This document shows, piece after piece, positions 32,061 to 43,804 of a stretch of DNA of 64,000 nucleotides. Source of the stretch: Chrysophaeum taylorii. Lineage: Eukaryota; Sar; Pelagophyceae; Pelagomonadales; Pelagomonadaceae. A program made the translations under genes and the position numbers. The stretch is from positions 1-64,000 of the forward strand of contig JAQMWT010000555.1 in NCBI GenBank assembly GCA_029834535.1, written 5' to 3'. The notes beneath the pieces are model-generated. The model was given only the letters and a program-made list of their open reading frames with translations. It was not told the origin of the DNA and did no database searches. Numbering within the stretch: position 1 is the stretch's first letter; the number at the start of each line of letters is the position of its first letter.

Positions 32061-33246
32061 CGATTAGTAGTTAGGATTTCGTGAGCTTTCTAAACATACC
32101 GCTGCAACTACGTCTCTCACTACAAGACAAAATTAACAATCGGCCGATATAATTGCGACTACTACTACCTCAGACGACGATATCATCGAGACTTCCGCCG
32201 CCGCCTCCTCTTTAACAACGATCAATTTTCTTATGCCGAAGAAAGTCGTTAATCTATGGGGCAGACCAATCATCTGTGTCTGCACCATATCCTTCTCCTC
32301 CACCAAACTAAATGGCAATAGTTCTTCGCTTCTCCTACTGAGTCAGTCAATCAATCTAACTGCGGATGCTATTACCGGAGCGGCTGAATGAGCTCGCTTC
32401 TCGTGTTACTGTTGCTGCCTCTCGTGTCTCCTCAAGAGTTCTGCTGAATCAACATCTCTGTCTGCCACATCACCGACTACCACGCAAGATAACCTTTCGC
32501 CATTCACAACGGCCTGACCACTCCGCCTGTCCTCCCTATTACCCTTTCCCGACTGGTCATCACGTCCAAGCTTCTTCTTCTGGGTCAACCTTTGTATTTG
32601 CGGCACGCACTCCCTATACCAGCGTGTCCCTCGCGAGAATGCCTTTACTACAACTACCGGAGAGATCATAATCTCCCCCTTCATTTCCAATATCTGGACA
32701 GCTATGCGCTTCCATCTCGCTTATGACCGCGTTTATATTTTGTCTTACCAGAGTTTGTCCCTATCGATCCAAAATGTGCCTGCCCCCGAAAAAGTATCGT
32801 ATCTCCACTAGGCATGTGTAAAGCTTGCCCTTTTCCTTCACGCACCCGAGTGTCGTCTGACCGTCACCTCGAACGATCGAACAACCTGACGTGAAAGACC
32901 AGTCTGATCGACAAAGGTGTGCCTATTCACTATGTGGATCATGACCTTGTCGCCCTCTGGAACGCGATTGAAACCTTGAACTGCGCGCGCTCGCGTTTCC
33001 ACTGCACAATGATAAAAATCGGGAATTTTGTCAACCCAATCCGGCACCGCCCAGGGCTACAGGTGTTGGTAATATCAACCGATTTGTTCGTGCGCACGCA
33101 ATCAGATCGATAAACAACAACACTTGTAAATTGGGCGCTGCGACAGTGTACTCATTCCCGACAGTCTTCTTGTTACTCGCGCCTAAACAACAACAAAACC
33201 TTTCGTACAAACCTCCTCCTCCCACACGTTGTAGCAATCCGCCTAT
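32061..33246. other. No gene seen
   Basis: AT-richer sequence with short frames only (longest about 100 codons at 32,366-32,671). No domain is recognised. It probably belongs to the same decayed retroelement background as 12.7-14.9 kb. Confidence 0.45.
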
Positions 33247-35646
33247 TTAAAACAACCCACGTGGTCGGTTGCTACAAATGCGCCCCGTTGCGAAAATTTG
33301 GAGCCGGGTCTGGAGGTAAGAATCCTGCTCTCGCTCGCCGTCGAGAGCGCCCCACTCGAAAAATGGAATGTGGACAACCTCCCAGCCAAGCTTTCGCAAC
33401 AGTCGAGACTTGAAGCGCGTCGAGCCGTTTTCGACCCTCGTTTTTTTGAAATAGTGGTGTGGCCCGTCGACTTCGACGGCGCGCTTCGTGTCCGGTTGAG
33501 CCATGTCGAGCGACAATCCCTCTTCGGTGACGTGCTCGAAGATGTGCGGCGTCCAGCCAACTCGGTCTAAAGCGGTCGCAACATTGCGCTGGAGTTGTTG
33601 GGACGGCGATGGGTCCTGACGTTGAAACGCTGCCAAGAGTATCTGCTGGTGCTTTGACAGTGGGAAGCTCCGGTCAGGCCACTCGAGGTGAAAGTGCAAC
33701 GAGACAAGGTGGAGCTGCGACAAACCGCGATCATCGAGGGCGTTGAGATCAGCCGCAGCGAAGGAGGCGAGCTCGGCGAAGAATTCGGGCTCCTCTTTCC
33801 AGTCGACGCAGGCAAATGCCCACGCCATGTTCGCCACCGCCTGCAGATTGAACTCGCCCAGCCGCGCAGGAACAGCGCCGGCGATCGCCGCGAAGAGCTG
33901 AGGTGCCACGATGCCTAGTGTGCCAAAGGCCCACGCCGTATTCGCGAGGTTCTGCGGTTTGAACTCGCCAAGCCGCGAAGGAGCTGCGCTGGCGATTGCC
34001 GCGAAGAGCTCGGGTGCCTCGATGCTCGCCGTCGCGAACGCCCACGCCGTGTTGGCGAGGTCCTGCGGATTAAACTCGACCAGCCTCGAAGGAGCCGCTC
34101 CGGCGATCGCCGCGAAGAGCTCAGGTGCCTCGATGCCCGCCGTCGCAAAGGCCCACGCCGTGTTGGCGAGGTTCTGTGGGTTGAACTCGCCCAGCCGCGA
34201 AGGAACCACTCCGGCGATCCCCGCGAAGAGCTCGGGTGCCTCGATGCGCGCCACCGCAAAAGCCCACGCCGTGTTGGCCAGGCCCTGCGGATTGAACTCG
34301 CCCAGCCTCGAAGGAGCCGCTAAGGCGATCGCCGCGAAGAGCTGAGGTGCCTCGACGCCTGCCACCGCGAACGCCCACGCCGTGTTGGCCAGGTCCTGCG
34401 GATTGAACTCGACCAGCCTCGAAGGAGCCGCTCCGGCGATCGCCGCGAAGAGCGCAGGTGCCTCGATGCCCGCCGTCGCGAAGGCCCACGCCGTGTTGGC
34501 GAGCCCCTGCGGATTGAACTCGCCCAGCCTCGAAGGAGCCGCTCCGGCGATCGCCGCGAAGAGCTCAGGTGCCTCGACGCCTGCCGCCGCGAACGCCCAC
34601 GCCGTGTTGGCCAGGTCCTGCGGATTGAACTCGACAAGCCTCGAAGGAGCCGCTCCGGCGATCGCCGCGAAGAGCGCAGGTGCCTCGATGCCCGCCGTCG
34701 CGAAGGCCCACGCCGTGTTGGCGAGCCCCTGCGGATTGAACTCGCCCAGCCTCGAAGGAGCCGCTCCGGCGATCGCCGCGAAGAGCTGAGGTTCCTCGAT
34801 TCCCGCCGTCGCGAATGCCCAAGCCGTGTTGGCGAGGTTCTGCGGATCGAACTCTCGAATGTAGCGCCGACAAGCGTCTGCGAGGGCCATCACGCGGCGA
34901 TCGCCTCGCACGTCGCGGTTCCGGCCGCCAAACTTCGCGACGCGGTGCGCGGCAGTCGACAAGTTTCGAGCGCTGAATTTGGCGCCTTGAGCCGCAAAGA
35001 GTGAGAGAATCGTCTCGGGAGTCGCACCGCGACCCGTCATCTGCTTCCCCCACTGCACTTGCTGCCATCGCGGTGCCTCGGCGCCACTACTGGCTCGCGC
35101 GCGGTTCGATCCAACGTCGACGCCGCGTCGGTCGTCGCGGCGAGCAACGCCGCGGCGCTGCGTGTCACCTCCTTGTGGCGCAGGCGAATGAGAACGGCGC
35201 AAGTCTTGACGGTCGCGCCACCGGTCTTTGCTCGCGTCACACAGTCGTCGCCAAGTTGGCGACCGTGAGCGGTGCACCACGTCCCGACGACCGTCGCGCC
35301 GCTGGTCATCGCGGCGGCGCACGTCGTCTGTATGGTCGGGGATTCGTCGTATTGGGGACTGCCAACGGCGTCGGTCTCGATCGGCGCGACGTCGGTCGTC
35401 TTGCCCTCGGTTTTGCCCTTTTTGATGGCGCTCGTAGTTTGACGGCGAGTCGTCGCGGCGCTTCCAAGTTGTCCTTGACTCCCAGTTCTCTCCCCGTGGA
35501 CGGGCTTCATCATCGCTGCGCCGCCAGTCCTCCATCTGTATGCGGCGAGGCGATGGCGATGGCGATGGCGATGGCTCGTCGACGCGCCAGCTTCGATCTT
35601 GGTCGTCGTGGCGCTTTCTTTTGTTCTTTCCGCGTCGATCCATCAT
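33247..35646 (-). CDS. OPR-like repeat protein with C-terminal RAP domain (RAP1)
   Basis: Intact, intronless 799-residue protein. Order: an Arg/Asp/Ser-rich, disordered N-terminus (1 to about 190); a leader helix region with WQQVQWGKQMTGRGATPETI and ALADACRRYIREF; nine to ten 37-residue repeats (consensus FNPQ-LANTAWAFATAGIEAP followed by -LFAAIAGAAPSRLGE, about 265-630); then a RAP domain near 715-785 with VEVDGPHHY, TRFKSRLLRKLGWEVVHIPF and FEWGALDG. The repeat resembles the octotricopeptide (OPR) unit, which in algae binds specific organelle RNAs; RAP domains occur at the end of such proteins. The role is thus inferred as RNA binding or processing, probably in plastid or mitochondrion. No clear transit peptide is visible in the RD-rich start. 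The start Met corresponds to the homologous start in RAP2. Confidence 0.9.
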   Translation of the reverse strand: MMDRRGKNKRKRHDDQDRSWRVDEPSPSPSPSPRRIQMEDWRRSDDEARPRGENWESRTTWKRRDDSPSNYERHQKGQNRGQDDRRRADRDRRRWQSPIRRIPDHTDDVRRRDDQRRDGRRDVVHRSRSPTWRRLCDASKDRWRDRQDLRRSHSPAPQGGDTQRRGVARRDDRRGVDVGSNRARASSGAEAPRWQQVQWGKQMTGRGATPETILSLFAAQGAKFSARNLSTAAHRVAKFGGRNRDVRGDRRVMALADACRRYIREFDPQNLANTAWAFATAGIEEPQLFAAIAGAAPSRLGEFNPQGLANTAWAFATAGIEAPALFAAIAGAAPSRLVEFNPQDLANTAWAFAAAGVEAPELFAAIAGAAPSRLGEFNPQGLANTAWAFATAGIEAPALFAAIAGAAPSRLVEFNPQDLANTAWAFAVAGVEAPQLFAAIALAAPSRLGEFNPQGLANTAWAFAVARIEAPELFAGIAGVVPSRLGEFNPQNLANTAWAFATAGIEAPELFAAIAGAAPSRLVEFNPQDLANTAWAFATASIEAPELFAAIASAAPSRLGEFKPQNLANTAWAFGTLGIVAPQLFAAIAGAVPARLGEFNLQAVANMAWAFACVDWKEEPEFFAELASFAAADLNALDDRGLSQLHLVSLHFHLEWPDRSFPLSKHQQILLAAFQRQDPSPSQQLQRNVATALDRVGWTPHIFEHVTEEGLSLDMAQPDTKRAVEVDGPHHYFKKTRVENGSTRFKSRLLRKLGWEVVHIPFFEWGALDGEREQDSYLQTRLQIFATGRICSNRPRGLF
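33830..34850 (-). repeat. 111-bp coding tandem repeats in RAP1
   Basis: Nine to ten in-frame 111-bp units. Units 2-3 and 4-5 form a near-identical 222-bp higher-order pair (about 34,405-34,625 and 34,627-34,847), showing recent two-unit duplication. Confidence 0.9.
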
Positions 35647-37878
35647 TGTGAGTGACGAAGGCGATGAGGTCCGTTGAGTGTGAACCTCCCTCTACGGCCT
35701 CGTTACCCTAACCCAAAGAGGAATTGGGTTGCTGCTCGTTTCGAACTCTCCACGGCATTATAGTGAGTGAGGGCATCACCCGGTTGGCGGCATTGCGGTT
35801 GGCACCCCGTCGTTTGCCCGGCAAGAGACGAGCGAGAAAATCGACAAAATGTGCGATAAAATTGAAACTATTCAACGTGCACTCACGTCACACTCGCGCC
35901 ATGCCGGCTGTCATGTACGACTGTGCTGCTTCTCTTGCTGACCACGTTGCCCAGCACGTCTACCCGGCCGACTCGCATGCAGCCCTCACCCGTTTCGACG
36001 CCGCGGCCCTCGACTCCTACTACACGGCGCTGGGTAGTACCTGCCGGCGATATTGTGGCTGCGGACATGACACGCCGCCCGCGTTTACCCAGTCGGTTGC
36101 GTGGCCTTGGACTGCGCTCGGATGAGGCTTTCATCGCTGGGGGGACCGCCTGTACGGTCCTCCCCCGCATGCTCAGCCGCTCTCCGGCCATAGCCCCTTG
36201 CACAGTGTGCGGTTTCTGCGAGCCGCTCGCCCCTTTGCTGCTGGGGCGCAACTCTTTCGACGCAGCCAACACGAGCTCGCGCTTTGCGACTCTCGCAGTG
36301 TCCCAACCAACGTCCTTGCTGGCCTTTTCTTTTCTTTTCTTTTCTTTTCTTTTCTTTCTGTGGCGCTTGGAGCCGTTTGTAGGCGGACGCCGGGAGGCCC
36401 GACGATGGCCCGTTGGGTGCGCCGGTACAATGCGCGGGCATTGACACATCGGCCGGAGCACGGGAAGGTGCAGCGGGTTTGCTGTCGAGACAACGCGAGG
36501 CTCTTCGCGTCGATCGCCTTGACCTTCGTTGCTCTCCCTGCGCGCGACGACCGCAAGGTGGTGTCCTTCTTATGCGCCGACGACAAGCTAGCTCTCCACC
36601 GCCTGGGTGGCTTCCTCGCGATATCTGGCATTCTCTAGCAGCGACTTCCCGCCGGAAGTCGTTGTGGCAACTTCCTCTTCGGGCTGCCGTCGCCTGCGTA
36701 CCGCTGTCCGGGGCGTGGCATTCTTGGCGACAGACACCCAGCCGGTTCTCGACGACCCGTACGGCAACGTCTTGCTCGCGGACAACGTCCGGCACGCGGT
36801 CGAGCCTTCGGGCTTGTTCTGGAATTGCGTCCCACCCCTCCGTGCTTTCCGTTCCTTCGAGTCCACGTCGAGGCTCGTTCCTGGCTTTTCTATCGCGGAC
36901 CCACCGGGAACGCCTACTCCGGGCGGTCTTCTCCGCCGAGGAATAAAAAAACGATCGTCTTGGTATCCGACCACTAACATCGATCGCCATCGCGAATTAC
37001 GGCAGCACCCCGAGCCCGGTCGACAAGCAGCGACATCCAACGACATCCAACGCGAATACGCACGCTGCGTACGCCGACATGAAATGAAATTCTGCGGGTA
37101 GCCAGCCTCGCGGGGTCCGTTCCGGGACCGCCTCTCGGAGTTTGGACCCCGAGTGCGTGCTGGGGTTTGTTGTTGGTAATTTTTCGCGGAGGGTAGTGAC
37201 AACCTACGTGGTGGCCATCTCTATCGTGTTGCCCGTCAAATTGGCATCAACACTGGCCTCGAGGAGGGTGCCCCTTCCCTCGCGGCAGCCACGGCGGCTC
37301 GGACAACGCGCCTCTATGGCGATGGCGTCTCTCCATCACGGCGCACCACCGCGAGCGAGCGTGCAAGTCTCCTTCCAGCAGGCCTCCAGTACGTCGAAGG
37401 CGGCCGCCGCCCACCTCCGGCAACGGCATTGCGCACAGGTGCACTTCAGGGAGCGCCAAGACGCTTACAGAAACGGCGACGGGCCCTACGTCTCTCTGTC
37501 ACTCGGTCGCCGCCAGTTCCCTGGGAAACACCGGCGCCCGGACGGTTAGGCTAGTGGCTTGCCGTCCTTACTTTCACCAATTACACCCTCCCACCCCACT
37601 CTCATTTCAGCTCGACGCTCTCACCCCCGCCGCCAATCTAAGCAGCTGTGCTGGTTTCAGCAGCGCACGTTCGCTCACCACGTTTGAGTTTTAAAAGAGG
37701 AGCCGAACCGGTAAAATGGTTGTACCGGACACACACACCAGCACAAGGAGGGTAACGGGTTCCAGGAGGGTTCACAGGGTGCTAAATGCGCCGCGAAGAA
37801 CCCTTCACAGCCAGTTTGTTGTTGCGTCCGATGGCTTAGACTTTGACACACCTGCGCACAAAGAACAACCGCGGGAGA
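35647..37878. other. Region without a confident gene
   Basis: GC-rich, with overlapping long frames on both strands but no consistent gene. On the plus strand 35,899-36,030 encodes MPAVMYDCAASLADHVAQHV and a further 22 residues before the frame loses coherence. 36,115-36,330 has CTVCGFCEPLAPLLL and 36,607-37,101 a frame with VRGVAFLATDTQPVLDDPYG. These could be exons of one gene or decayed pieces; I see no convincing splice sites joining them in frame. A (TTTTC)n run lies at 36,327-36,357. Near 37,600-37,690 a segment resembles the Helitron-flanking array. Confidence 0.35.
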
Positions 37879-38721
37879 CTAGCGGTGGTGATGCATAAGT
37901 GCTTTAAACGCCGTGTCGGGGTCTTCTTCTTCCTCCCCCTCAATGTCGCGGGGGATCCGGACCTCCGCCTCGTCCGTGTACTGGGTGAGCTGGTCCGCGT
38001 AGGTCAAAACGTGCGACGGCGAGTCTTCGTCGTGGATAGAAAACGGAACGTAGGAGAGCAAGGAGTGGTCGTCCAGAAGATTCGCTATAACGGTCGTGAG
38101 TTTCAGAAATTTCGTGTTTCGGTTGTCGCAGGTCTGAAGAAAGGTTGTGGCGCTGCCGATTTCCAGAAATTCTTCGAGAACGTCCGGGGCGAGGAGATCT
38201 GTTTTAGACAGAACGGTGAGCCGCGGCAGCGGAAGTTGAAGCATCGCCGAAAGTCCAGCCAAAGCTCCCGCGATAAACTTCGAGGGCTCCCCCAACGACA
38301 CCGAATCCATCATGTACGCAACGCAGAGCCTCGTGTCCCACCTCTGCATCAGCGCCACCAATCTCGGCATCACCGGGACGTGGGTGTAGAGCTCGAGCTG
38401 TCCGGGACAATCGAACAAAATCGTATCCTCTGGCGCGAAGGCTAACAGCTTTTCTTCGAGCCACTCGGAGTGGGCGAGGAGATACTCCATGCAGTACACG
38501 AGGCCGCCGTTCGGACCGAACTTCAACTCTGCCATCGCATCATCCACCGTCACAATTTCGCGAACGTCCACGTCCGTTCGATACGGGATATCTTCGGCGG
38601 CGGGATCGAGGTTTATGACGTGAATGCTTCGACTTTGGACGTCCCCGTAGGTCTGAAGCGCGGCGCAAAACCGAGTCTTCCCGGCGCCGGCCGGGCCGAT
38701 CACCAGCACACCAAAAGGCAT
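37879..38721 (-). CDS. GPN3: GPN-loop GTPase 3
   Basis: Intact, intronless 280-residue GTPase of the GPN family. GPN GTPases act in the assembly and nuclear import of RNA polymerase II and III. All family motifs are present: P-loop GPAGAGKT (9-16), NLDPAAE (37-43), the diagnostic GPN insertion FGPNGGLVYCMEYL (68-81; GPN at 69-71), switch II/G3 DCPGQLELYTH (104-114), and G4 SKTD (172-175). Length agrees with GPN3 (about 280). The 'GPNGGLVYCMEYL' wording fits GPN2/GPN3 rather than GPN1; GPN3 is preferred for length and the short C-terminus. The C-terminal tail is acidic (GEEEEDPDTAF). The start Met directly precedes the first beta strand. The gene diverges from the small gene at 38,946, with 224 bp between, so they may share a promoter region. 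Confidence 0.93.
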   Translation of the reverse strand: MPFGVLVIGPAGAGKTRFCAALQTYGDVQSRSIHVINLDPAAEDIPYRTDVDVREIVTVDDAMAELKFGPNGGLVYCMEYLLAHSEWLEEKLLAFAPEDTILFDCPGQLELYTHVPVMPRLVALMQRWDTRLCVAYMMDSVSLGEPSKFIAGALAGLSAMLQLPLPRLTVLSKTDLLAPDVLEEFLEIGSATTFLQTCDNRNTKFLKLTTVIANLLDDHSLLSYVPFSIHDEDSPSHVLTYADQLTQYTDEAEVRIPRDIEGEEEEDPDTAFKALMHHHR

Positions 38722-38945
38722 GCGACTTGCTTACCCTTCCTTCTCGTGACGACGAGGGTTCAGGAATTCTAGCCTAGCTAGACCCTGCTCTACCTATGAA
38801 CCTCACCCTTTACCCTCTTTTTAAAGTTAGTTATTCTAACAGGAATAGCGGCGACTGGCTGTAGGCTTCGACGGCGCGTGGAGTCGCAGGCAGTGCGTGT
38901 GGCCTGTGCCGCGACAAGGCCAAGCTCGTAGTCCGTGAGGCGGCG

Positions 38946-39287
38946 ATGCGTGTCGTGGCCATCGGGGGGCCTTTCATCGCGAGCGCTTTGAAGAAGGCGG
39001 CGCAGGCCGAGACTGCGGACTGGGCGAGCGTCAGCTACAGGGCGGTTGCAGATCGCGTTGCGACGACAAAGGGGGCCGGGCTTCGGGCGATCATCAAAGA
39101 AAAGGTGCCGCCGACGAAGCTGCCACTCGAGGTTTTAGCGCCGGGAGCTCTGGATCCAAAAAATCAAGCCCGGACTTGGCGGGTGTCTTCGGCTGACGGT
39201 CAGTCAGTCTCGGAGAAAAACTTCGGTGAACATCTACGCCGCGTCGCCTTGAAGAATCTGTCTCCAAGAGACGCTCGAGTGCTCTAG
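38946..39287 (+). CDS. Small conserved-looking protein, unknown
   Basis: An open frame of 113 codons starting 224 bp from the divergent GPN3 start. It begins MRVVAIGGPFIASALKKAAQ, with a glycine-rich beginning that could start a beta-alpha fold, and continues with a charged helical region (LRAIIKEKVPPTKLPLEVL) and a Ser/Lys end. There is no membrane segment or signal peptide. Codon use is GC-rich like GPN3, and the neighbourhood is otherwise gene-poor, which supports a real gene. I do not recognise a family. It could also be the first exon of a longer gene running towards 40 kb. Confidence 0.5.
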   Translation: MRVVAIGGPFIASALKKAAQAETADWASVSYRAVADRVATTKGAGLRAIIKEKVPPTKLPLEVLAPGALDPKNQARTWRVSSADGQSVSEKNFGEHLRRVALKNLSPRDARVL

Positions 39288-40833
39288 CCAGGCGTGGCCT
39301 CCAGCTCGATTAGGTGAACCGCGAGGCCTCAGGGTCCGAGTCCGGCCTCTCCCCCTCGAACCAGCCTCCCTATTGGAGGATCCAGCTCTACCAGGAGCAG
39401 CAGCAAGACTCCGCCCGCGCGGCGCCGGCGGGCGAACTCTCCACGTCTGCCGCTGTTCCCGTCTTCTTCTCGGAAAAAAAAAAAAATACGCGTCACCGCC
39501 AATGCCGGGATGCCGACCCAGAATCCGAAGCTCCCAACGACGGCCGGCGCTCGCCTGACATCTGCTGACCCCCGAAGCTGTCCTGGCGCCGCCGCCACCT
39601 CCGCGGAGAAACTCCTGATCTCGTACCTCGAGCAAGGTGTCTCGGCCATCAGGGGCTGGCTACTCGGTAAAGGCCCCATCACGGAGCAGCTTGGCAAGCA
39701 ACACAACCTCGGAGCCTACGCACCACCCAGGACGACGCCGGAAGCAAGATCGCCCTCCTTCGCCACCTCGAAGAAGCCCAGTTTGTTGGCATGAAAATTT
39801 TCCGCTCCTGGCTCCCCGAGAGCCAAAGTTTGCCCCCGGCAGCGAGAACGCTTGGGGGAGGAGGCGCCGCCCGCCGCCCAAGAAAGAAAAAAAGAAGCCC
39901 GACGACGACGACGACGTAGGCGCCTTCCAACTCAAAGAAGCCAAGGCCGAGGAGTGCATTGCCGCCAAGTCCAAGCGCGCCTCTCGAAAAAACCCATCGG
40001 GTGCCTGCCGCTTTCGCCCATTTGAGCTTCCAACACCACCACCGCAAGTGTCTGAGTCGCCCTCGGGCTGCCTCTCAGACATTCCGCTAACCTTCGCTTC
40101 TACGTAATTTTGGGCGGCCGCCCAGACGGACCGGACCATCCGGAAGCATACAACCGAGCTCACCAAAAGTTCCGGTGTCTGGGCGTCTGCGGGAACTCAC
40201 TCACTCATAGGAGTCCGCTCGCAACTTTCCTTCAGAAACCCACCGTCGGAGTGACCATTTTCGTGCCCGATTACTCGGATAACCGCGCCTTTCCCAGCTT
40301 TCTTCTCAGGACTTCGAACGGGCTCCACGAGTCGTTATTTTGTTCCGTTTGCGGGTCGGGTGGCATCGCCAGCCTTTCTTTGACCGCGAGCTCGGATCCA
40401 AAATCCGTTCCATGCTAGCTTCACTGCCCACCATACGGGGATACGCAAATATGATCTTGCTGGACCTTCGTTACCCTACTCGCTCTGAGCTTATCAGAGC
40501 CAACAATCATACTCGTTCCCAGGCAACCTTCTTACTCTCACGTACTTTCGCTCGCATTTTTTCCTTCAGAAACCTGAGAATGAATAACAGGCATCTAAAT
40601 ACCGTTCGAATGCACACAGACCCCCCCTTAAGATCAACAACAACACCTCGGGGGAGATTCCGTTTCCTCGACTTGGCAGCACAAGCGCCCCCTTTTTGAG
40701 ACAACAAGACGCTGCCCTCAGTGTGACGCTGCCATAAGCGCCGCCGCCTCGGCATTTTTGAGGCTATTTATTGCCCTCGAGAAAGTGTGTTCGGCTTAAA
40801 ATTTTTGCTTTCAACGGACCAAAAAAACAATAT
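39288..40833 (+). other. Coding-like fragments, unknown
   Basis: Plus-strand frames trade places every 150-300 bp. One at 39,510-39,794 includes EKLLISYLEQGVSAIRGWLL; one at 39,637-40,107 has KKEKKKPDDDDDVGAFQLKE. Further on (40,110-40,700) the composition becomes AT-rich and frames are short. This is either a decayed gene or exons whose introns I cannot place. Confidence 0.3.
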
Positions 40834-43185
40834 GGATCGGTCAAGTTTGGTCAACAACAAGTTTGGTCAATTTCTTTCAAGTTAGCTCAATTTTGATGTA
40901 TGTTTAAGGGAAAACTCACAAGTTTGGTGGTCACTTTCGATAGAAGAAGTTTGATCAGTTTAATTTGGCCACTCCTCCGAATTTGCATTAAGTTTGATCA
41001 ATCGACTCTTCAAGTTTGATTAATAACCTTCTTGTAAGTTTGGTCACCAAGTTTTTTGATCACTACTCATCAAACTTCCACAGTATTGACCAAACTTCGG
41101 CTTTTTAAATCAAACTTAAGAAGGAGGCTTTTTTTTTAAGGGGGCGCGTGGTGTCGCGTTTGGTTTTGCGAAAAAAATGCTGTAAAAACGAGAGCTAGGT
41201 GCTGCAGCCACGCAGAATCTACGGTGGCGTTGCACGCGCGGCATGGGCACCCCCCCCCTTGACCGCCCGCCCGCCTTAGAAGGAGATCCATCCTAAGACA
41301 GCGCGGCGACGATACGCGCAAGGAGAGCGGGTAGCGACGCGCGGCCTCGAGAGCAGATTTTTCCCACTTGGCTTGGCGTACTTAAACTGGGCTCATTAAC
41401 GTACCTTCCATCGTTCGTAGAAGCCACCCAAACCGCGACTCACCACGGTGGTGTTGCCGTGGTCGCACGTCATTCTTCAGCAACATGCAGAAACATCGGA
41501 CACCACCAGACTTATTACATGGTCTACGCGAGACGGACGGATTACCCCATTCTGCATCCCAAAATCTTCTCTCCGAGAGGGAGCGCGTCTTTGATGATCG
41601 ACTCGGGGTCGAGTTAAAACGCGAAACTCGACGACGACCTCGAGAAGAAACTGCGAGAGCACCACCCCTGGAGCACCCAAAGATTGTAGTCCCACACTTG
41701 TGCGGGACCGTACAGGACCACGTCCAGGAGTTCCTCACCGTCGCGTACCCGATCCGGAGTTAGCTGTCCAGCTTGATCATGGGAAAACGGCAACGCGAGC
41801 ACGTGCCGTTACGCCAGCATAAACAACTCGCACGACCGTAAGTAAACACCTCCTTATCCTCCTCCTCCTCGCGCATCTCGACAACCCCGCCCTGCCGCAA
41901 GATCTCCCCGGGAGCTGCTGCTGCACCGTCGAGCACTGTACTACGAGAAAGTCGGCAAATACAAAAGCTGCGGCGCGAAGGGATGTCAAGACGTCGACAG
42001 CCTCGCTCCGGAAGAGATCGCTGACACCACCACCCCTGTAATTCTAACCCAGTCATCATCAGTACGAGTCTAAAATATGACAAGTTTGATGTGATTGTTC
42101 GAAATTTGATCACACCAAATCGAATGCCTCCAAGTTTGACCATACACACGCGCATCAACATGCGAACACTCGCAGAACAACATCCACAAACAAGGCCTGC
42201 GTAAGACAACGCTGATACCACGCTGTTTTTGTCGTCGCCCAAGATTATTCATTCGGATGCGCCTCATTAGTTCTCGATGTTTATGACAGACTACAGCGAA
42301 AGATCCCGGTTCGTCATCTCGTGCCTTTAGCGGATGACATTGTTGCAGATGTCTATCAAACGCACATGCCGAGAAAGAAGAGCCCCCTGACTTGCCCTCC
42401 ATAAAATGCCCTTGATGAGGACCGACACGGCCTCGCAGAAGTGCTTCGCGCGATAGCTGGATCTTTTTTGTCGGCACGAAGGGGTTCCGAGAGCAGGCGT
42501 GGCTTTTACAACAACACACGCGACGATATTGTCTACTTGCACATCATAACGAGCAGCACGCACATAAAAGCTGCACCTTGCATATAGCACTTGAACGACA
42601 GCGCTGTCGCGCTGTAGACCATGTTGTTGTTGTACGCGCCGTCTAAAAACTTGCCGCCCGTGTCGAACATCAGATGCTGCTGCAAGTCGGCCTCGAGAAC
42701 ACACATGCTGAACTTGGCATCTTGGTTAGATCGAGAAAAGTGGACTACCCTCGTATTTTCTGCGCGCTCTGAGCTGCGACAGCGTACTCGGCGATCTCTC
42801 ATAGTCGTTTACCACCTTCGTCTGGGCACGCTTAGACTTCTTGTTTTCATTCTCAGCGCCGTGGTCAACCGACGTCGGCGTGTTCCCTCCCACCACGCGA
42901 CCTGAGCGACGACGACGAAACCCCCGCATCGATACCGTCCTCATCATCGTTCGTTTCAAAGTCGAAGGACGCTACGGAGTCAGTCACAGCGCGACGACAT
43001 GCAGAACCCCTGGAAGCTTGAGCACGGCGGCCCTTGTTTTGTCACGACGAACCGTATGTTTGGTCTCTAATCGTATAAGTTTGGTCAGTCCAGATCTGGA
43101 TTGGGGACCAAACTGAGGTGACCAAGCTTGTTGTTGAGGGTTTTCGGTGACCAAACATATGTGGTGGTTGGAAACTTGACTTTTT
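40834..43185 (-). mobile_element. CAAACTTG-motif element (element D), copy 1
   Basis: A 2.35-kb unit repeated in inverted orientation at 58,509-60,870. Copies match from ggatcggtcaagtttggtca at one end to gtcaagttt(c/g)aaccacc at the other. The outer 300 bp on the 40.8-kb side contains about 15 copies of aagtttg(a/g)tca in both orientations, with further clusters at 42,070-42,150 and 43,050-43,185. Coding-like pieces on the minus strand include KFSMCVLEADLQQHLMFDTG (about 42,710-42,650), RVRDGEELLDVVLYGPAQVW (about 41,750-41,690) and a Cys piece near 41,250. No transposase family is recognised. Dense subterminal motifs are typical of cut-and-paste DNA transposons. Confidence 0.6.
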
Positions 43186-43437
43186 CCTAATTATGAAGTT
43201 AGTATTTTTCAATTTTCGCTTTGAAAACCCTAGAGGCCTACGAATTACATTCCAGGTGAAGTTGCTGGCCTGCGCTTGTTATATTCCGAAAAGCAAACGA
43301 CGGTTTCGTGTGCAGGGCTGCAAATATTCGAAGGCAGGCATGGACGGGTCATCGCAGTCCCTTATCCCGATATGCGACTCAAGGCATCCACCGAGCGCGA
43401 GATCTTCGAGCAGTCGCGGATGATGTCTGTCGACTCA
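43186..43437 (+). repeat. Element B, copy 2, left half
   Basis: Shares tttttcaattttcgctttga with 9,990-10,015, 'tattcgaagg' with about 10,205, and ccgagcgcgagatcttc.ag / agtcgcggatgatg with 10,870-10,910. Similarity ends about 43,437, where the Ty3 element begins. Confidence 0.6.
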
Positions 43438-43804
43438 CGAACGTCAAGCAGGAAACGAAAGAGTAAGCCCTAACCTAGCTCGCGCGAGGCAGACCACCAC
43501 CTCCCTGACGGCGAGCGACAGCACCGGGAAGGTCGTCCATAGTCTTCACGCGCAAGGCAAAAACTTCCGTAAGTCCAGCGTACAGCGCGCAGTAGTCAGA
43601 CGGCTGCCGGCAAGTGTCGTCTGACGAAAAGGAATACAACGAGCGAGTTGAGAGCGTTCGGATTAATCCTATTATCCGGGCAAAGCGCGGTCATGGCAGA
43701 GAGGCCAATGACAGAACGACCGCAGTGGTTTCGGGACGCACAGGAGCGTCTGCAACGATTCAGTGCCGGGACTCCGTTCTCGTCTATTGGAAGAACACTG
43801 TTGA

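Noticed and set aside
33830-34850. CRISPR-like array
   Set aside because: The 111-bp repeats are contiguous, in frame and protein coding, with no spacers.
36085-36990. 301-codon minus-strand open frame
   Set aside because: Arg/Ser/Pro-rich composition of an antisense frame in GC-rich DNA, no motif, and overlapping plus-strand frames of similar length. Not reported as a gene.
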